Below, one piece after another: positions 1 to 7,115 of a stretch of 20,853 nt of DNA; within the stretch, counting starts at the first letter, position 1; each line of letters opens with the position of its first letter. The notes beneath the pieces were generated by a model, which saw only the letters and a program-made list of their open reading frames with translations, had not been told where the DNA came from and did no database searches. The DNA comes from Candidatus Scybalocola fimicaballi (GTDB taxonomy: Bacteria > Bacteroidota > Bacteroidia > Bacteroidales > Paludibacteraceae): positions 1-20,853 of the forward strand of contig DCIP01000171.1 in assembly GCA_002317115.1 (NCBI GenBank), in the 5' to 3' direction. The position numbers and the translations under genes are program-made.

Positions 1-911
1 TTCGCGACGGTGGTTTGATGAACAAATGGCAGTTCAGCAAGGACTTTATTAAAGGAGTTTACAACTCATGCGTAGAGGCAGGAGTTGACTATATGGAGAT
101 CGGCTACATCAGTAGCGAGGATCAGTTCTCACGTGATGTTTACGGACCAGCTAAGTTCTGTTCAGAGGATTTCCTTCGTGAGATCGTTGGCGACAACAAC
201 ACAAACACAAAGCTTTCTGTGATGGCCGACATAGGCCGTATCAAGTTTGATGATATCCGTCCAAAGTCAGAGAGTGTAATCGACATGTTCCGTGTAGCAT
301 GCTACGACTACCAGATCGACAAGGCAATCGAGTTGGCGCACCACGTGATCGACAAGGGTTACGAGGCAACAATCAACTTGATGGCTGTATCAAAGGTTAC
401 AGAGCGCAAGTTGGATGAGGTTTTGGAAGACGTCGCAAAGTCAAGAGTAGGAACATTCTACTTGGTAGACAGCTTCGGAAGCTTGTATTCAGAGGATATC
501 CACCACTTGGTAAGCAAGTATATCCAGGCTCTTCCAGGCAAGACAATCGGATTCCACGGACACAACAACCAGCAGTTGGCATTCGCAAACACAATCGAGT
601 GTATCATCGGTGGAGCAAACATGTTGGATGCAACAATGTTGGGAATCGGACGTGGAGCAGGTAACTGCCCAATGGAGTTGTTGATTTCATTCTTGAAGAA
701 TCCTAAGTACAAGTTGAAGCCAATCCTAAAGGTTATCCAGGAGCAGGTTAAGCCACTTCAGAAGGAAATCGACTGGGGTTACTTCATGCCATACATGATC
801 ACAGGTTCACAGAACGACCACCCACGTTCAGCAATGGCTTGGATGGACAGCGACCAGAAGGACGACTATGTAGCTTACTACGAGTCCGTAATGGCTGGAA
901 AAGAGGTATAA
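1..911 (+). CDS. DRE-TIM (HMGL-like) aldolase, 5'-truncated by the window edge
   Basis: Member of the metal-dependent aldolase family that includes 4-hydroxy-2-oxovalerate aldolase and HMG-CoA lyase. The gene starts before the window: reading in frame from base 3 gives R-D-G-G-L-M-N-K-W, and bases 1-2 fit the end of a leucine codon, restoring the family's N-terminal TLRDGG motif, which carries the catalytic Arg and the metal-binding Asp. The ATG at 18 is therefore an internal Met. The second metal motif, His-Gly-His in GFHGHNN, is encoded near 549-569, followed by the Gly-rich GIGRGAGN stretch. About 303 residues are visible, so only a few are missing. Codon use is strongly biased (TTG, CCA, ACA), as in adk and serS here, suggesting high expression. 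The substrate cannot be read from sequence. A terminator follows at 964-996. The family is confident; the reaction is not. Confidence 0.85.
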   Translation, partial: RDGGLMNKWQFSKDFIKGVYNSCVEAGVDYMEIGYISSEDQFSRDVYGPAKFCSEDFLREIVGDNNTNTKLSVMADIGRIKFDDIRPKSESVIDMFRVACYDYQIDKAIELAHHVIDKGYEATINLMAVSKVTERKLDEVLEDVAKSRVGTFYLVDSFGSLYSEDIHHLVSKYIQALPGKTIGFHGHNNQQLAFANTIECIIGGANMLDATMLGIGRGAGNCPMELLISFLKNPKYKLKPILKVIQEQVKPLQKEIDWGYFMPYMITGSQNDHPRSAMAWMDSDQKDDYVAYYESVMAGKEV

Positions 912-928
912 TCGCAATAAAATATGCG

Positions 929-949
929 AAGACGCGAGATCACGCGTCT
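929..949. repeat. GC-rich inverted repeat after the aldolase gene
   Basis: AGACGCG and CGCGTCT pair around a six-base loop, 18 bases after the aldolase stop codon. The core GACGCG also occurs in the terminator stem at 20684-20713. No T-run follows directly, so this is probably a 3'-end stabilising hairpin or relic rather than the terminator, which lies just downstream. Confidence 0.6.
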
Positions 950-963
950 CTACGACCGAATAG

Positions 964-996
964 AATCCTCCGCAAGAAATTGCGGGGGATTTTTTT
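964..996 (+). terminator. Intrinsic terminator of the aldolase gene
   Basis: A 12-base-pair stem (AATCCTCCGCAA with TTGCGGGGGATT, one G-T pair) closes on a GAAA tetraloop and runs into seven or more T residues. This is a textbook Rho-independent terminator 52 bases after the stop. Confidence 0.93.
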
Positions 997-1014
997 GTTG
1001 TCACAACCCTCTCC

Positions 1015-1061
1015 AGCCTACGATGATGTGTTTGTCTGGCGACAAGCACACACAGTAGGCT
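1015..1061. repeat. Long imperfect hairpin between the aldolase and ATPase genes
   Basis: The outer arms AGCCTAC (1015-1021) and GTAGGCT (1055-1061) enclose an inner ten-pair stem, TGTGTTTGTC with GACAAGCACA (one G-T pair), around a TGGC loop. The two stems are separated by an asymmetric internal loop. It lies after a strong terminator and before the next promoter, so it may not be transcribed from either neighbour. Function unknown. Confidence 0.6.
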
Positions 1062-1073
1062 AATGAGAAGACC

Positions 1074-1089
1074 GACCGTTTCCACGGTC
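1074..1089. repeat. Short hairpin, six-pair stem
   Basis: GACCGT and ACGGTC pair perfectly around a TTCC loop, immediately before the heptamer array at 1091-1125. It is the fourth hairpin in 160 bases. Confidence 0.5.
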
Positions 1090-1090
1090 T

Positions 1091-1125
1091 GAAACTTGAA
1101 ACCTGAATCTTGATTCTTCAAACTT
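1091..1125. repeat. Five tandem 7-mers (GAAACTT type) at the ATPase promoter
   Basis: Five consecutive 7-base units: GAAACTT, GAAACCT, GAATCTT, GATTCTT and CAAACTT. All share the form nAnnCTT or nAnnCCT, with no spacing error. The array contains the TTG taken as the -33 box of the ATPase promoter and ends six bases before its -7 box. It is one of several period-7 arrays in the window. Confidence 0.75.
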
Positions 1126-1138
1126 TTAATTATCTTTG
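1110..1138 (+). promoter_or_regulatory. Bacteroidota-type promoter of the ATPase/TerB-J unit
   Basis: TAtcTTTG at 1131-1138 matches the TAnnTTTG -7 consensus, with a TTG at 1110-1112 separated by 18 bases. The expected start of transcription, around 1145, leaves a short leader before the ATG at 1161. Confidence 0.75.
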
Positions 1139-1160
1139 TAATCAAATAATTCTGAACGGC

Positions 1161-2720
1161 ATGGCAAAAGAATTCAATACTACAGGCAGTTGCAATCCAG
1201 AGCATCATTATATGGTGAATATTGACGACAAGTTGAATGAAGTGACCGAACTTATCAATAAAGGGAAGTACTTCACTATCAACCGTGCCCGTCAGTTTGG
1301 AAAGACGACAATGATGAAGATGCTATTCGACAATCTACAAGATGAATACGTAGTCTATCAGATTAGTTTTGAGACAGATGCCGACATGTTCTCTTCCCAG
1401 AAAGAGTTTTGCAGAGGATTATTTGTCAAATTATCAAAGTCTGCATTCCAGCTACAAGAGCAGATCGATTTCTGGAAAAAAGATCACCATTGCGAAACAT
1501 TCGAAGATCTATCAAACATCATTTCTGAATTTTGCCTCAGCCAGAAAAAGCCTGTAGTCGTAATGATCGACGAAGTTGATAAGAGCACCGACAATCAGCT
1601 TTTCCTCCATTTTCTTGGTATGCTCCGCAACAAATATCTCGACAGAGCGGAAAATGGCATGAACTCCACTTTTCATTCAGTCGTGCTTGCAGGTGTTTAC
1701 GACGTAAAGAATCTCAAATTGAAAATCCGTAACGACGAGGAGAAAAAATATAATTTGCCATGGAATATCGCCGTGCGTTTCAATGTGGATATGACCTTGA
1801 GTGCAGACGGAATTAAAGGTATGCTTGATGAGTATGAATCAGACTATCACACTGGTATGGACACTCGCGTCGTCGCCGATGAAATCAGAAGAATCACATC
1901 TGGATATCCAGTGCTTGTGAGCTATATTTGTTCGCTTATCCATGAAGAATTGAAAGGCAACTGGACAATAGAAGGTGTCAATAAAGCTGCAAAATTCATC
2001 ATCAAAGGCGACAACACTCTTGCCGATGACATGTCAAAGAATCTTGAGAACAACGCCGAGCTGAAAGAATTCATGTATTCGATATCTGTCAACGGTTTGC
2101 GATATCCATATAATCTTACCGATCCAATTCTCCGTTTCGCCGATATGTTCTCCTACATTAAGAATGTGGATGATCATGCAGTGATCCATAATGCCATATT
2201 CGAAGAAATCCTTCATGAATATTTCTCTATCGGCTATCAAAGAGCTAATTACACAAAAATAGCACCCGTTAAATCGGAATACATTATTGATGGCAAACTC
2301 AATATGGAGTATGTCGTCAACCGTTTCAAGGATCTGATTGAGGAAGAATATCGCGACGAAGATGCCGCTTTCTTGGAGCGACAAGGTCGTCTGTTATTTC
2401 TTTGTTTCCTAAAGCCAATCATCAATGGCACAGGTTTTTACTATGTTGAGCCTGAGACTCGCGACAACAAACGTATGGACATTGTGGTGACATACGGAGG
2501 CGAAGAATTCATTATCGAGCTTAAACTGTGGTATGGCACAAAGTACGAGCGTAAGGGAGAGGATCAAGTTGCGGAATATGCCAAAATCCGTGGTTTGAAG
2601 AAATCCTATCTTATAACTTTCGCATTCTTGAAGGAAAGAGTCATCCAGGAAGAGCCTGAATGGAAATCCGTCGACGGAGTGGACGTCTATGAAGGAATAG
2701 TGTGGGCAAAGAAAGGATAA
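1161..2720 (+). CDS. AAA-like ATPase fused to a PD-(D/E)XK nuclease domain
   Basis: A 519-residue protein. The ATPase half has a Walker A in RARQFGKTT (42-50) and a Walker B in VVVMIDEVD (132-140); the opening TGSCNPEHHYMVNI and the NRARQFGKTT form resemble the AAA-like families often found in Bacteroidota and Firmicutes. The C-terminal half carries a PD-(D/E)XK nuclease core: Asp440 in RMDIVV, Glu453-Leu-Lys455 in IIELKLW, and a trailing Gln469...Tyr473, as in PDDEXK_9-type domains. The open frame extends upstream to a TTG at 1110, but the promoter -7 box lies inside that extension, so ATG 1161 is the start. The next gene begins four bases after the stop, implying co-transcription. Known members of these families lack a settled role; defence, mobile-element or DNA-repair functions are all possible. 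Confidence 0.85.
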   Translation: MAKEFNTTGSCNPEHHYMVNIDDKLNEVTELINKGKYFTINRARQFGKTTMMKMLFDNLQDEYVVYQISFETDADMFSSQKEFCRGLFVKLSKSAFQLQEQIDFWKKDHHCETFEDLSNIISEFCLSQKKPVVVMIDEVDKSTDNQLFLHFLGMLRNKYLDRAENGMNSTFHSVVLAGVYDVKNLKLKIRNDEEKKYNLPWNIAVRFNVDMTLSADGIKGMLDEYESDYHTGMDTRVVADEIRRITSGYPVLVSYICSLIHEELKGNWTIEGVNKAAKFIIKGDNTLADDMSKNLENNAELKEFMYSISVNGLRYPYNLTDPILRFADMFSYIKNVDDHAVIHNAIFEEILHEYFSIGYQRANYTKIAPVKSEYIIDGKLNMEYVVNRFKDLIEEEYRDEDAAFLERQGRLLFLCFLKPIINGTGFYYVEPETRDNKRMDIVVTYGGEEFIIELKLWYGTKYERKGEDQVAEYAKIRGLKKSYLITFAFLKERVIQEEPEWKSVDGVDVYEGIVWAKKG

Positions 2721-2724
2721 TCAA

Positions 2725-3693
2725 ATGAAAAGAAACGCATTCAAAATATTAGCTCAGATAGTGTTCATTCTTTCTGTGGTCGGATTCATTCTTTGCATCT
2801 ACGACTACAACTGCTATCTATTGCTTATCTCCATCATTGTGCTTGGAGTGACATTGGATGCCATGACCAGAAAAGATTATCTGCATGCCGCTTTCATCGC
2901 TACAATTGTCGGAATTATAATCGGTTACCATCTGTTTTCGCCATCAATAATGCTGCCGTCGGTAGTGTTATGCGGTATCTATGGTGGTCTTGTGATCAGT
3001 CTTCATCTGCAAGATGACAATGAGAAAAAGCACTATTTCGAGCATCTTAAATATCTTGATGACTCAACAAATAATGTCAATGCATATAGTATTGGTATAC
3101 CGTTTCTATTTAGCATGGTAGTCAGAAGCGACGGAAATATCACGGACAGCGAACGAGAAAAAGTGTTCGATTTCTTTAAGAAAAAGTTTCCAAAGGAGTG
3201 CTTTGAGATGAACAACACATTCAAACTCACTCTCGGTTATCACGCTACCGATTATAAGAAATATTGTGCGACGGTGCTCGCTTATGCTAATAAAGTCGAC
3301 GAATCCTTTCCTATGGATTTGTTCTGCGCGTTGTATGATATCGCATCGGACGATGGAACGATGGTACCGGAAGAGGGGGAAAAGATGCGTCAGATTGGAA
3401 AAGCACTGAATATTGACAATGAATTCATCCGTCAGATGGAGCACGCTCACGGCATGAGAGTGACTACGGTAGGCAAAGAGGAGTCGAAAGCAGAGTTGCG
3501 CAAGAAGGCGTTGCAAACATTAGGTCTTGACGATGATGCCAACGAATACTCTATCAAACTGGCATACAACACGTTGGTGCAGAAGTGTCATCCACATAAG
3601 ATGAAAGGAAAATCCACTGCTGAGACAAATGAGTTGCTAAAACAGTTTGAGCAGATCCAGACGAGCTACGACATTCTGTTTATGCAGAAATAA
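2725..3693 (+). CDS. Membrane-anchored TerB-like/J-domain protein with HPH instead of HPD
   Basis: A 322-residue protein with DjlA-like order: about four hydrophobic helices at the N terminus (roughly 9-27, 31-46, 55-70, 76-95), a TerB-like helical domain (about 118-240, with SDGNITDSEREKV and SDDGTMVPEEGEKM, the acidic repeats typical of TerB), and a C-terminal J-like domain (about 263-322). In J proteins the HPD tripeptide is needed to stimulate the Hsp70 ATPase; here residues 289-291 are His-Pro-His (CAT CCA CAT at 3589-3597). The rest of the domain keeps the usual pattern (LGLDDDANEYSIKLAYNTLVQK, then YDIL), so it has not decayed. It is translated right behind the ATPase/nuclease gene. 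It may be a degenerate J protein acting as a scaffold, or one with altered partners. Confidence 0.8.
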   Translation: MKRNAFKILAQIVFILSVVGFILCIYDYNCYLLLISIIVLGVTLDAMTRKDYLHAAFIATIVGIIIGYHLFSPSIMLPSVVLCGIYGGLVISLHLQDDNEKKHYFEHLKYLDDSTNNVNAYSIGIPFLFSMVVRSDGNITDSEREKVFDFFKKKFPKECFEMNNTFKLTLGYHATDYKKYCATVLAYANKVDESFPMDLFCALYDIASDDGTMVPEEGEKMRQIGKALNIDNEFIRQMEHAHGMRVTTVGKEESKAELRKKALQTLGLDDDANEYSIKLAYNTLVQKCHPHKMKGKSTAETNELLKQFEQIQTSYDILFMQK

Positions 3694-3741
3694 GCTTAGA
3701 GCTTAGAGCTTAAAGCTTAGAGATATTAGAGATTAGAAGAT
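3693..3741 (+). repeat. Seven tandem 7-mers (AGCTTAG type) starting in the stop codon
   Basis: Seven perfectly phased 7-base units, every one beginning AG: AGCTTAG, AGCTTAG, AGCTTAA, AGCTTAG, AGATATT, AGAGATT and AGAAGAT. The first A is the last base of the TerB/J gene's TAA stop (3691-3693). The same unit ends ispH at 20096. No terminator hairpin was seen in this gap. Confidence 0.85.
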
Positions 3742-3768
3742 TTTCTACAATAGACATTTTACAAAAAA

Positions 3769-3799
3769 TTGCGTTTTTGCGAATAATGCATTAAATTTG
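3769..3799 (+). promoter_or_regulatory. Promoter of hpt-adk
   Basis: TTG at 3769-3771 and TAaaTTTG at 3792-3799, separated by 20 bases, match the Bacteroidota -33/-7 consensus. The hpt ATG follows at 3827. Confidence 0.8.
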
Positions 3800-3826
3800 C
3801 AATATCTTATTAAATAAGGGCTAAAG

Positions 3827-4369
3827 ATGAGTGAAAAGACAATCAAAATAGCAGGTAAAACGTTTGCTCCTATGATCAGTGCAGCTGAATTACAGGCACG
3901 TGTCAGTGAACTTGGAGCGACGGTATGGCGTGAGAATTCGTCGGAGAATCCACTTTTCATAGTGATGCTTTCTGGGGCTTACGTTTTTGCAGCCGACCTA
4001 TTGCGTTGCATCCCAACTGCTGTAGACATGGCTTTCGTGAAATACTCATCTTACGAAGGTACACAAAGCACTGGCACACTGAAACGTGAGATTGCCCTAC
4101 CCTCAAGCATCAAAGGCAGAACTTGTATCGTGGTGGAGGATATCATCGACTCTGGCGTCACAATGAAGCAATTCGTGGCTGATCTTAAGGAGATGGGCGC
4201 AGCAAACGTGAAGATCGCCAGCCTTCTCGTCAAACCAGAAAATAATAAGACAGATATTAAAGCCGACTATTTCGGTTTCGAGATCTCGAAAGAGTTTGTA
4301 ATCGGCTACGGATTGGATTTCGACGGAAACGCAAGAAATCTTGATTCGATTTACAAATGCATAGATTAA
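3827..4369 (+). CDS. hpt: Hypoxanthine phosphoribosyltransferase
   Basis: Purine salvage enzyme that joins hypoxanthine (and usually guanine) to PRPP to give IMP or GMP in the cytoplasm. The protein has 180 residues, normal for the family. The PRPP-binding motif VVEDIIDSGVTM (102-113) is intact, and the Ser-Tyr pair of the flexible active-site loop is seen in KYSSYEGTQ (72-80). The ATG at 3827 lies 27 bases downstream of a good promoter. adk follows after 32 bases with no terminator between them, so the two are probably co-transcribed. The hpt-adk pairing is common in Bacteroidales. Confidence 0.93.
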   Translation: MSEKTIKIAGKTFAPMISAAELQARVSELGATVWRENSSENPLFIVMLSGAYVFAADLLRCIPTAVDMAFVKYSSYEGTQSTGTLKREIALPSSIKGRTCIVVEDIIDSGVTMKQFVADLKEMGAANVKIASLLVKPENNKTDIKADYFGFEISKEFVIGYGLDFDGNARNLDSIYKCID

Positions 4370-4401
4370 CAAGAATATAAACGAATTTTAAAGAAATAAA
4401 G

Positions 4402-4974
4402 ATGAAAAACGTAGTGATTTTCGGAGCTCCAGGTTCAGGAAAGGGAACACAGAGCGAACTTATCATCAAGGAGTTTGGTTTGGCTCACATCTCAACAGGT
4501 GATGTACTAAGAGCTAATATCGCAAATGGTACAGAGCTTGGTAAGACAGCAAAGCAATACATGGACAACGGACAGTTGGTTCCAGACAGCCTAATCATTG
4601 ACATTCTTGCTTCTACTCTTGACAGCAAAGGCAAGGATATCCCAGGTGTTATCTTCGACGGTTTCCCACGTACAATCGCTCAGGCAGAGGCTCTTAACGC
4701 AATGTTGAAGGAGCGTGGCACTCAGATCAATGTAGTAGTTGGTCTTGAGGTTGAGGAGGACGAGCTTATCAAGAGAATCGTAGAGAGAGGTAAGACTTCT
4801 GGTCGTTCAGACGATAACGCAGACACAGCAAAGAAGCGTTTGTCTACATACTTCAACCAGACTCTTCCATTGAAGGACTTCTATGTAAAGGAAGGCAAGT
4901 ACGCTTCAATCAAGGGTATGGGCTCAATCGAGTCTATCTTCGCTGATATCAAGAAGGCTATCGAGAACGCATAA
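4402..4974 (+). CDS. adk: Adenylate kinase, short-LID type
   Basis: Interconverts AMP + ATP and two ADP, setting the cell's adenylate charge. Of 190 residues, the P-loop GAPGSGKGT is at 8-16, the AMP-site motif DGFPRT at 86-91 and the LID arginine region GRSDDN at 134-139. The LID is the short form without zinc-binding cysteines, as expected for Bacteroidota. Codon use is highly biased, as expected of a highly expressed housekeeping gene. A strong terminator follows within 15 bases. In many Bacteroidales adk is followed by the GTPase gene obgE; here it is not. Confidence 0.96.
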   Translation: MKNVVIFGAPGSGKGTQSELIIKEFGLAHISTGDVLRANIANGTELGKTAKQYMDNGQLVPDSLIIDILASTLDSKGKDIPGVIFDGFPRTIAQAEALNAMLKERGTQINVVVGLEVEEDELIKRIVERGKTSGRSDDNADTAKKRLSTYFNQTLPLKDFYVKEGKYASIKGMGSIESIFADIKKAIENA

Positions 4975-4986
4975 TAGTTCCGACAA

Positions 4987-5025
4987 AAAAACAGATGCCA
5001 CAAACGCGGCATCTGTTTTTATTTT
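4987..5025 (+). terminator. Intrinsic terminator of hpt-adk
   Basis: A 13-pair stem with AACAGATGCC on the left (ending 4999) and GGCATCTGTT on the right (from 5008), flanked by an A-run and a T-run, encloses an eight-base loop. The A-run on the left also makes it usable from the other strand. Confidence 0.93.
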
Positions 5026-5033
5026 TACTTGTT

Positions 5034-5052
5034 TCACACCGATAAAGTGTGA
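5034..5052. promoter_or_regulatory. Inverted repeat upstream of the membrane protein gene
   Basis: TCACAC and GTGTGA form a perfect six-pair inverted repeat around seven bases, 28 bases before the ATG at 5080. No clear TAnnTTTG box is visible in this gap, so this could be an operator or leader hairpin. The evidence is only the symmetry. Confidence 0.4.
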
Positions 5053-5079
5053 TTATAATAATGCGACATTGAATAAGAT

Positions 5080-5598
5080 ATGATAATATTACCCTATGCG
5101 ATAATTGTATCATTGATTGCTTATTGTCTCAACTACCAATTAATTGTCGGCGACAAGAAGCAGATCAAGATTAAGAAGACTCTGGCTATAATCTCTTTCA
5201 TTGTTTTGCTATTCTTCGTTTGCAACATTGCTGTGTTGATTGAATACCAATTAAACAGCAGAGCTTTAATCCGTTTTGCGACGGAGAATATCATCAAAGT
5301 AAAGAACCATTACATTTTAGGAAAAGGTTTATTCATCACAATATTCCTTTCTGTAGTGACATTTGCTTACAACTATTTTGCAGCAAAGGTAAGAGCAAAA
5401 AAACTTGCCCAAGAAGCAGCAAAAGTCAATTATGAGATTGAAAACGAACCAGAAGAAACACCATTTTGGAAAAAGCATCACTTGCCTGTAGTGTTATGTT
5501 ACATTGTTTTGTCTACAATAACATATATGGCCGCAAGTTCATTATTCCTGAATTTTATTGCTTTTGTAGCTAAAAACTACATTAGATACAATATGTAA
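5080..5598 (+). CDS. Unknown membrane protein with four predicted helices
   Basis: I do not recognise this 172-residue protein. Hydrophobic stretches at about 1-19, 34-55, 81-101 and 135-165 suggest four membrane helices. A basic, then acidic, charged loop (KVRAKKLAQEAAKVNYEIEN, 103-122) lies between helices 3 and 4, and ENEPEETPFW follows. There are no enzyme motifs. It has its own leader after the adk terminator and converges with serS over a shared terminator. Its position, where obgE often sits after adk in relatives, suggests an insertion or local rearrangement. Its AT-rich, less biased codon use contrasts with adk next door. Its stop codon TAA leads directly into a hexamer array. Confidence 0.7.
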   Translation: MIILPYAIIVSLIAYCLNYQLIVGDKKQIKIKKTLAIISFIVLLFFVCNIAVLIEYQLNSRALIRFATENIIKVKNHYILGKGLFITIFLSVVTFAYNYFAAKVRAKKLAQEAAKVNYEIENEPEETPFWKKHHLPVVLCYIVLSTITYMAASSLFLNFIAFVAKNYIRYNM

Positions 5599-5652
5599 CG
5601 TTGACGATATCATTGACGAAAACAAAAACGAAAACAAAAAACGAAAACGAAA
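5598..5652 (+). repeat. Hexamer array (ACGAAA type) starting in the stop codon
   Basis: Six-base units start at the last A of the TAA stop: ACGTTG, ACGATA, TCATTG, ACGAAA, ACAAAA, ACGAAA, ACAAAA, then one extra A, and two more ACGAAA. The array ends one base into the terminator hairpin. Read on the opposite strand it is T-rich, so it can serve as the U-tract for serS transcripts crossing the hairpin. Confidence 0.85.
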
Positions 5653-5690
5653 AGAGACGCTGCAAATAATACAGCGTCTCTTTATATTTT
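5651..5690. terminator. Bidirectional terminator shared by the membrane protein gene and serS
   Basis: A perfect 12-pair stem (AAAGAGACGCTG with CAGCGTCTCTTT) around a nine-base loop. On the plus strand it runs into TTTATATTTT. On the minus strand it runs into the T-rich complement of the hexamer array. It lies between two convergent genes. Confidence 0.92.
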
Positions 5691-5707
5691 AGCGTCAACG
5701 TTATCGT
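5690..5707 (-). repeat. Three hexamers after serS, same family as 5598-5652
   Basis: On the minus strand, 13 bases past the serS TAA, come ACGATA, ACGTTG and ACGCTA. They use the same units as the opposite gene's array and point in the direction of serS transcription, so the terminator hairpin is flanked by arrays in mirrored orientation. Confidence 0.65.
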
Positions 5708-5720
5708 TAACATCAATTTA

Positions 5721-6992
5721 TTAGTCGATATACTCGCAACCCATGTAAGGAACAAGCACCTTTGGTACACGTACACCCTTATCTGTCTGGTTGTTCTCAA
5801 GCAATGCAGCGACGATTCTTGGAAGAGCCATAGCCGATCCATTCAATGTGTGGCAAAGCTGAGCCTTCTTGTCGGCACCCTTGTAACGACACTTCAAACG
5901 GTTAGCCTGGTATGTATCGAAGTTAGAAACTGAAGATACCTCCAACCATCTCTTCTGTGCTGCTGAGAACACCTCGAAATCATAGCAAGTAGCGGCTGTG
6001 AAGCTCATATCACCACCACATAGGTGAAGAATACGGTATGGAAGTTCAAGCTTCTTAACCAAGCTTTCTACGTGTGCCAACATCTCCTTGTGGCTCTCCT
6101 TTGAATGCTCAGGAGTATCGATTCTTACGATCTCGATCTTAGAGAACTCGTGAAGACGGTTCAAACCACGTACATCCTTACCGTATGAACCTGCCTCTCT
6201 ACGGAAGCACTGAGTGTATGCACAGTTCTTGATAGGAAGATCCTTCTCATCAAGGATAACGTCACGATAGATATTTGTCACAGGGACCTCTGCAGTTGGG
6301 ATCAAGTATAGATCATCAACCTCACAGTGATACATCTGCCCCTCCTTGTCTGGCAACTGACCTGTACCGAAACCAGAAGCCTGGTTTACAACTGTAGGAG
6401 GCATGATCTCTGTGTATCCAGCGTTTCTTGCCTCATCCAAGAAGAAGTTGATAAGAGCACGCTGCAAACGAGCACCCTTACCGATATATACAGGGAATCC
6501 AGCACCTGAAATCTTAACACCAAGCTCGAAGTCGATTAGGTTGTACTTCTTTGCAATCTCCCAGTGAGGAAGAGCATCGTCACCCAAATTAGGGATCTCA
6601 TTACCCATCTTTACAACAACGTTGTCCTCTGCAGTCTTGCCATCAGGAACATCATCGTAAGGCATATTAGGAATAGTATAAAGAAGCGAGTTGATCTTCT
6701 CGATAGCCTCACTCATCTTTGCATCAAGGTCCTTAGACTTCTCCTTGATTGCAGCCACCTTGCTCTTAGCCTCTTCTGCCTCAGCCTTCTTACCCTCCTT
6801 CATAAGAGCACCTACACTCTTAGAGATAGCGTTAGTTTCAGCCAAGTTAGCGTCAAGCTCAGCCTGAGTCGACTTACGAATCTTATCTAGTTCAATGATT
6901 TTACCAATCACCTCTTTGGCGTCAAAACCTTTTCTCGCCAACTTGCGAACAACCTCATCTGTGTTCTCTGTAATTACCTTTAGTGTTAGCAT
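5721..6992 (-). CDS. serS: Seryl-tRNA synthetase
   Basis: Charges tRNA-Ser (and tRNA-Sec where present) with serine in the cytoplasm. The 423-residue protein has the normal length. The N-terminal part (about 25-110) is the helical tRNA-binding hairpin rich in Lys, Glu and Ala. The class II catalytic core follows, with motif 2 in FRREAGSYGKDVRGLNRLHEF and motif 3 near the end in GSAMALPRIVAALLENNQ. The gene ends with tandem TAA TAA stops. A good promoter lies about 80 bases upstream on the minus strand. Strong codon bias indicates high expression. Confidence 0.97.
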   Translation of the reverse strand: MLTLKVITENTDEVVRKLARKGFDAKEVIGKIIELDKIRKSTQAELDANLAETNAISKSVGALMKEGKKAEAEEAKSKVAAIKEKSKDLDAKMSEAIEKINSLLYTIPNMPYDDVPDGKTAEDNVVVKMGNEIPNLGDDALPHWEIAKKYNLIDFELGVKISGAGFPVYIGKGARLQRALINFFLDEARNAGYTEIMPPTVVNQASGFGTGQLPDKEGQMYHCEVDDLYLIPTAEVPVTNIYRDVILDEKDLPIKNCAYTQCFRREAGSYGKDVRGLNRLHEFSKIEIVRIDTPEHSKESHKEMLAHVESLVKKLELPYRILHLCGGDMSFTAATCYDFEVFSAAQKRWLEVSSVSNFDTYQANRLKCRYKGADKKAQLCHTLNGSAMALPRIVAALLENNQTDKGVRVPKVLVPYMGCEYID

Positions 6993-7071
6993 AATTTTAT
7001 TTTTAGCTACTCTTTAATTTTGCAAAGTCATAAAAGAATTCCACGAATTAACCGTTTCATCTTTCAATATG

Positions 7072-7103
7072 CAAAAATAACATTTTTTTATTACGTCAAC
7101 AAA
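7072..7103 (-). promoter_or_regulatory. Promoter of serS
   Basis: Read on the minus strand, TTTG (7103-7100) and TAttTTTG (7079-7072) are separated by 20 bases, a good Bacteroidota match. The predicted leader is about 70 nt. The -33 element lies close to the weak hairpin at the end of the upstream gene. Confidence 0.7.
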
Positions 7104-7115
7104 ATTAAATAAGAA

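Noticed and set aside
1015..1061. Possible tRNA
   Set aside because: It is a single two-part hairpin without cloverleaf arms, T-loop sequence or CCA end.
839..1063. A plus-strand 74-residue open frame across the end of the aldolase gene
   Set aside because: It runs through the aldolase C terminus and straight through the terminator hairpin, and has no recognisable protein features.
1110..1160. Upstream extension of the ATPase/nuclease gene to a TTG start
   Set aside because: The promoter -7 box (1131-1138) lies within it, so it would not be in the transcript, and the family begins near MAKEFNTTG.
5582..5842. Minus-strand open frame with a Phe/Val-rich stretch
   Set aside because: It overlaps serS in another frame, and its hydrophobic part is the complement of the hexamer array at 5598-5652.
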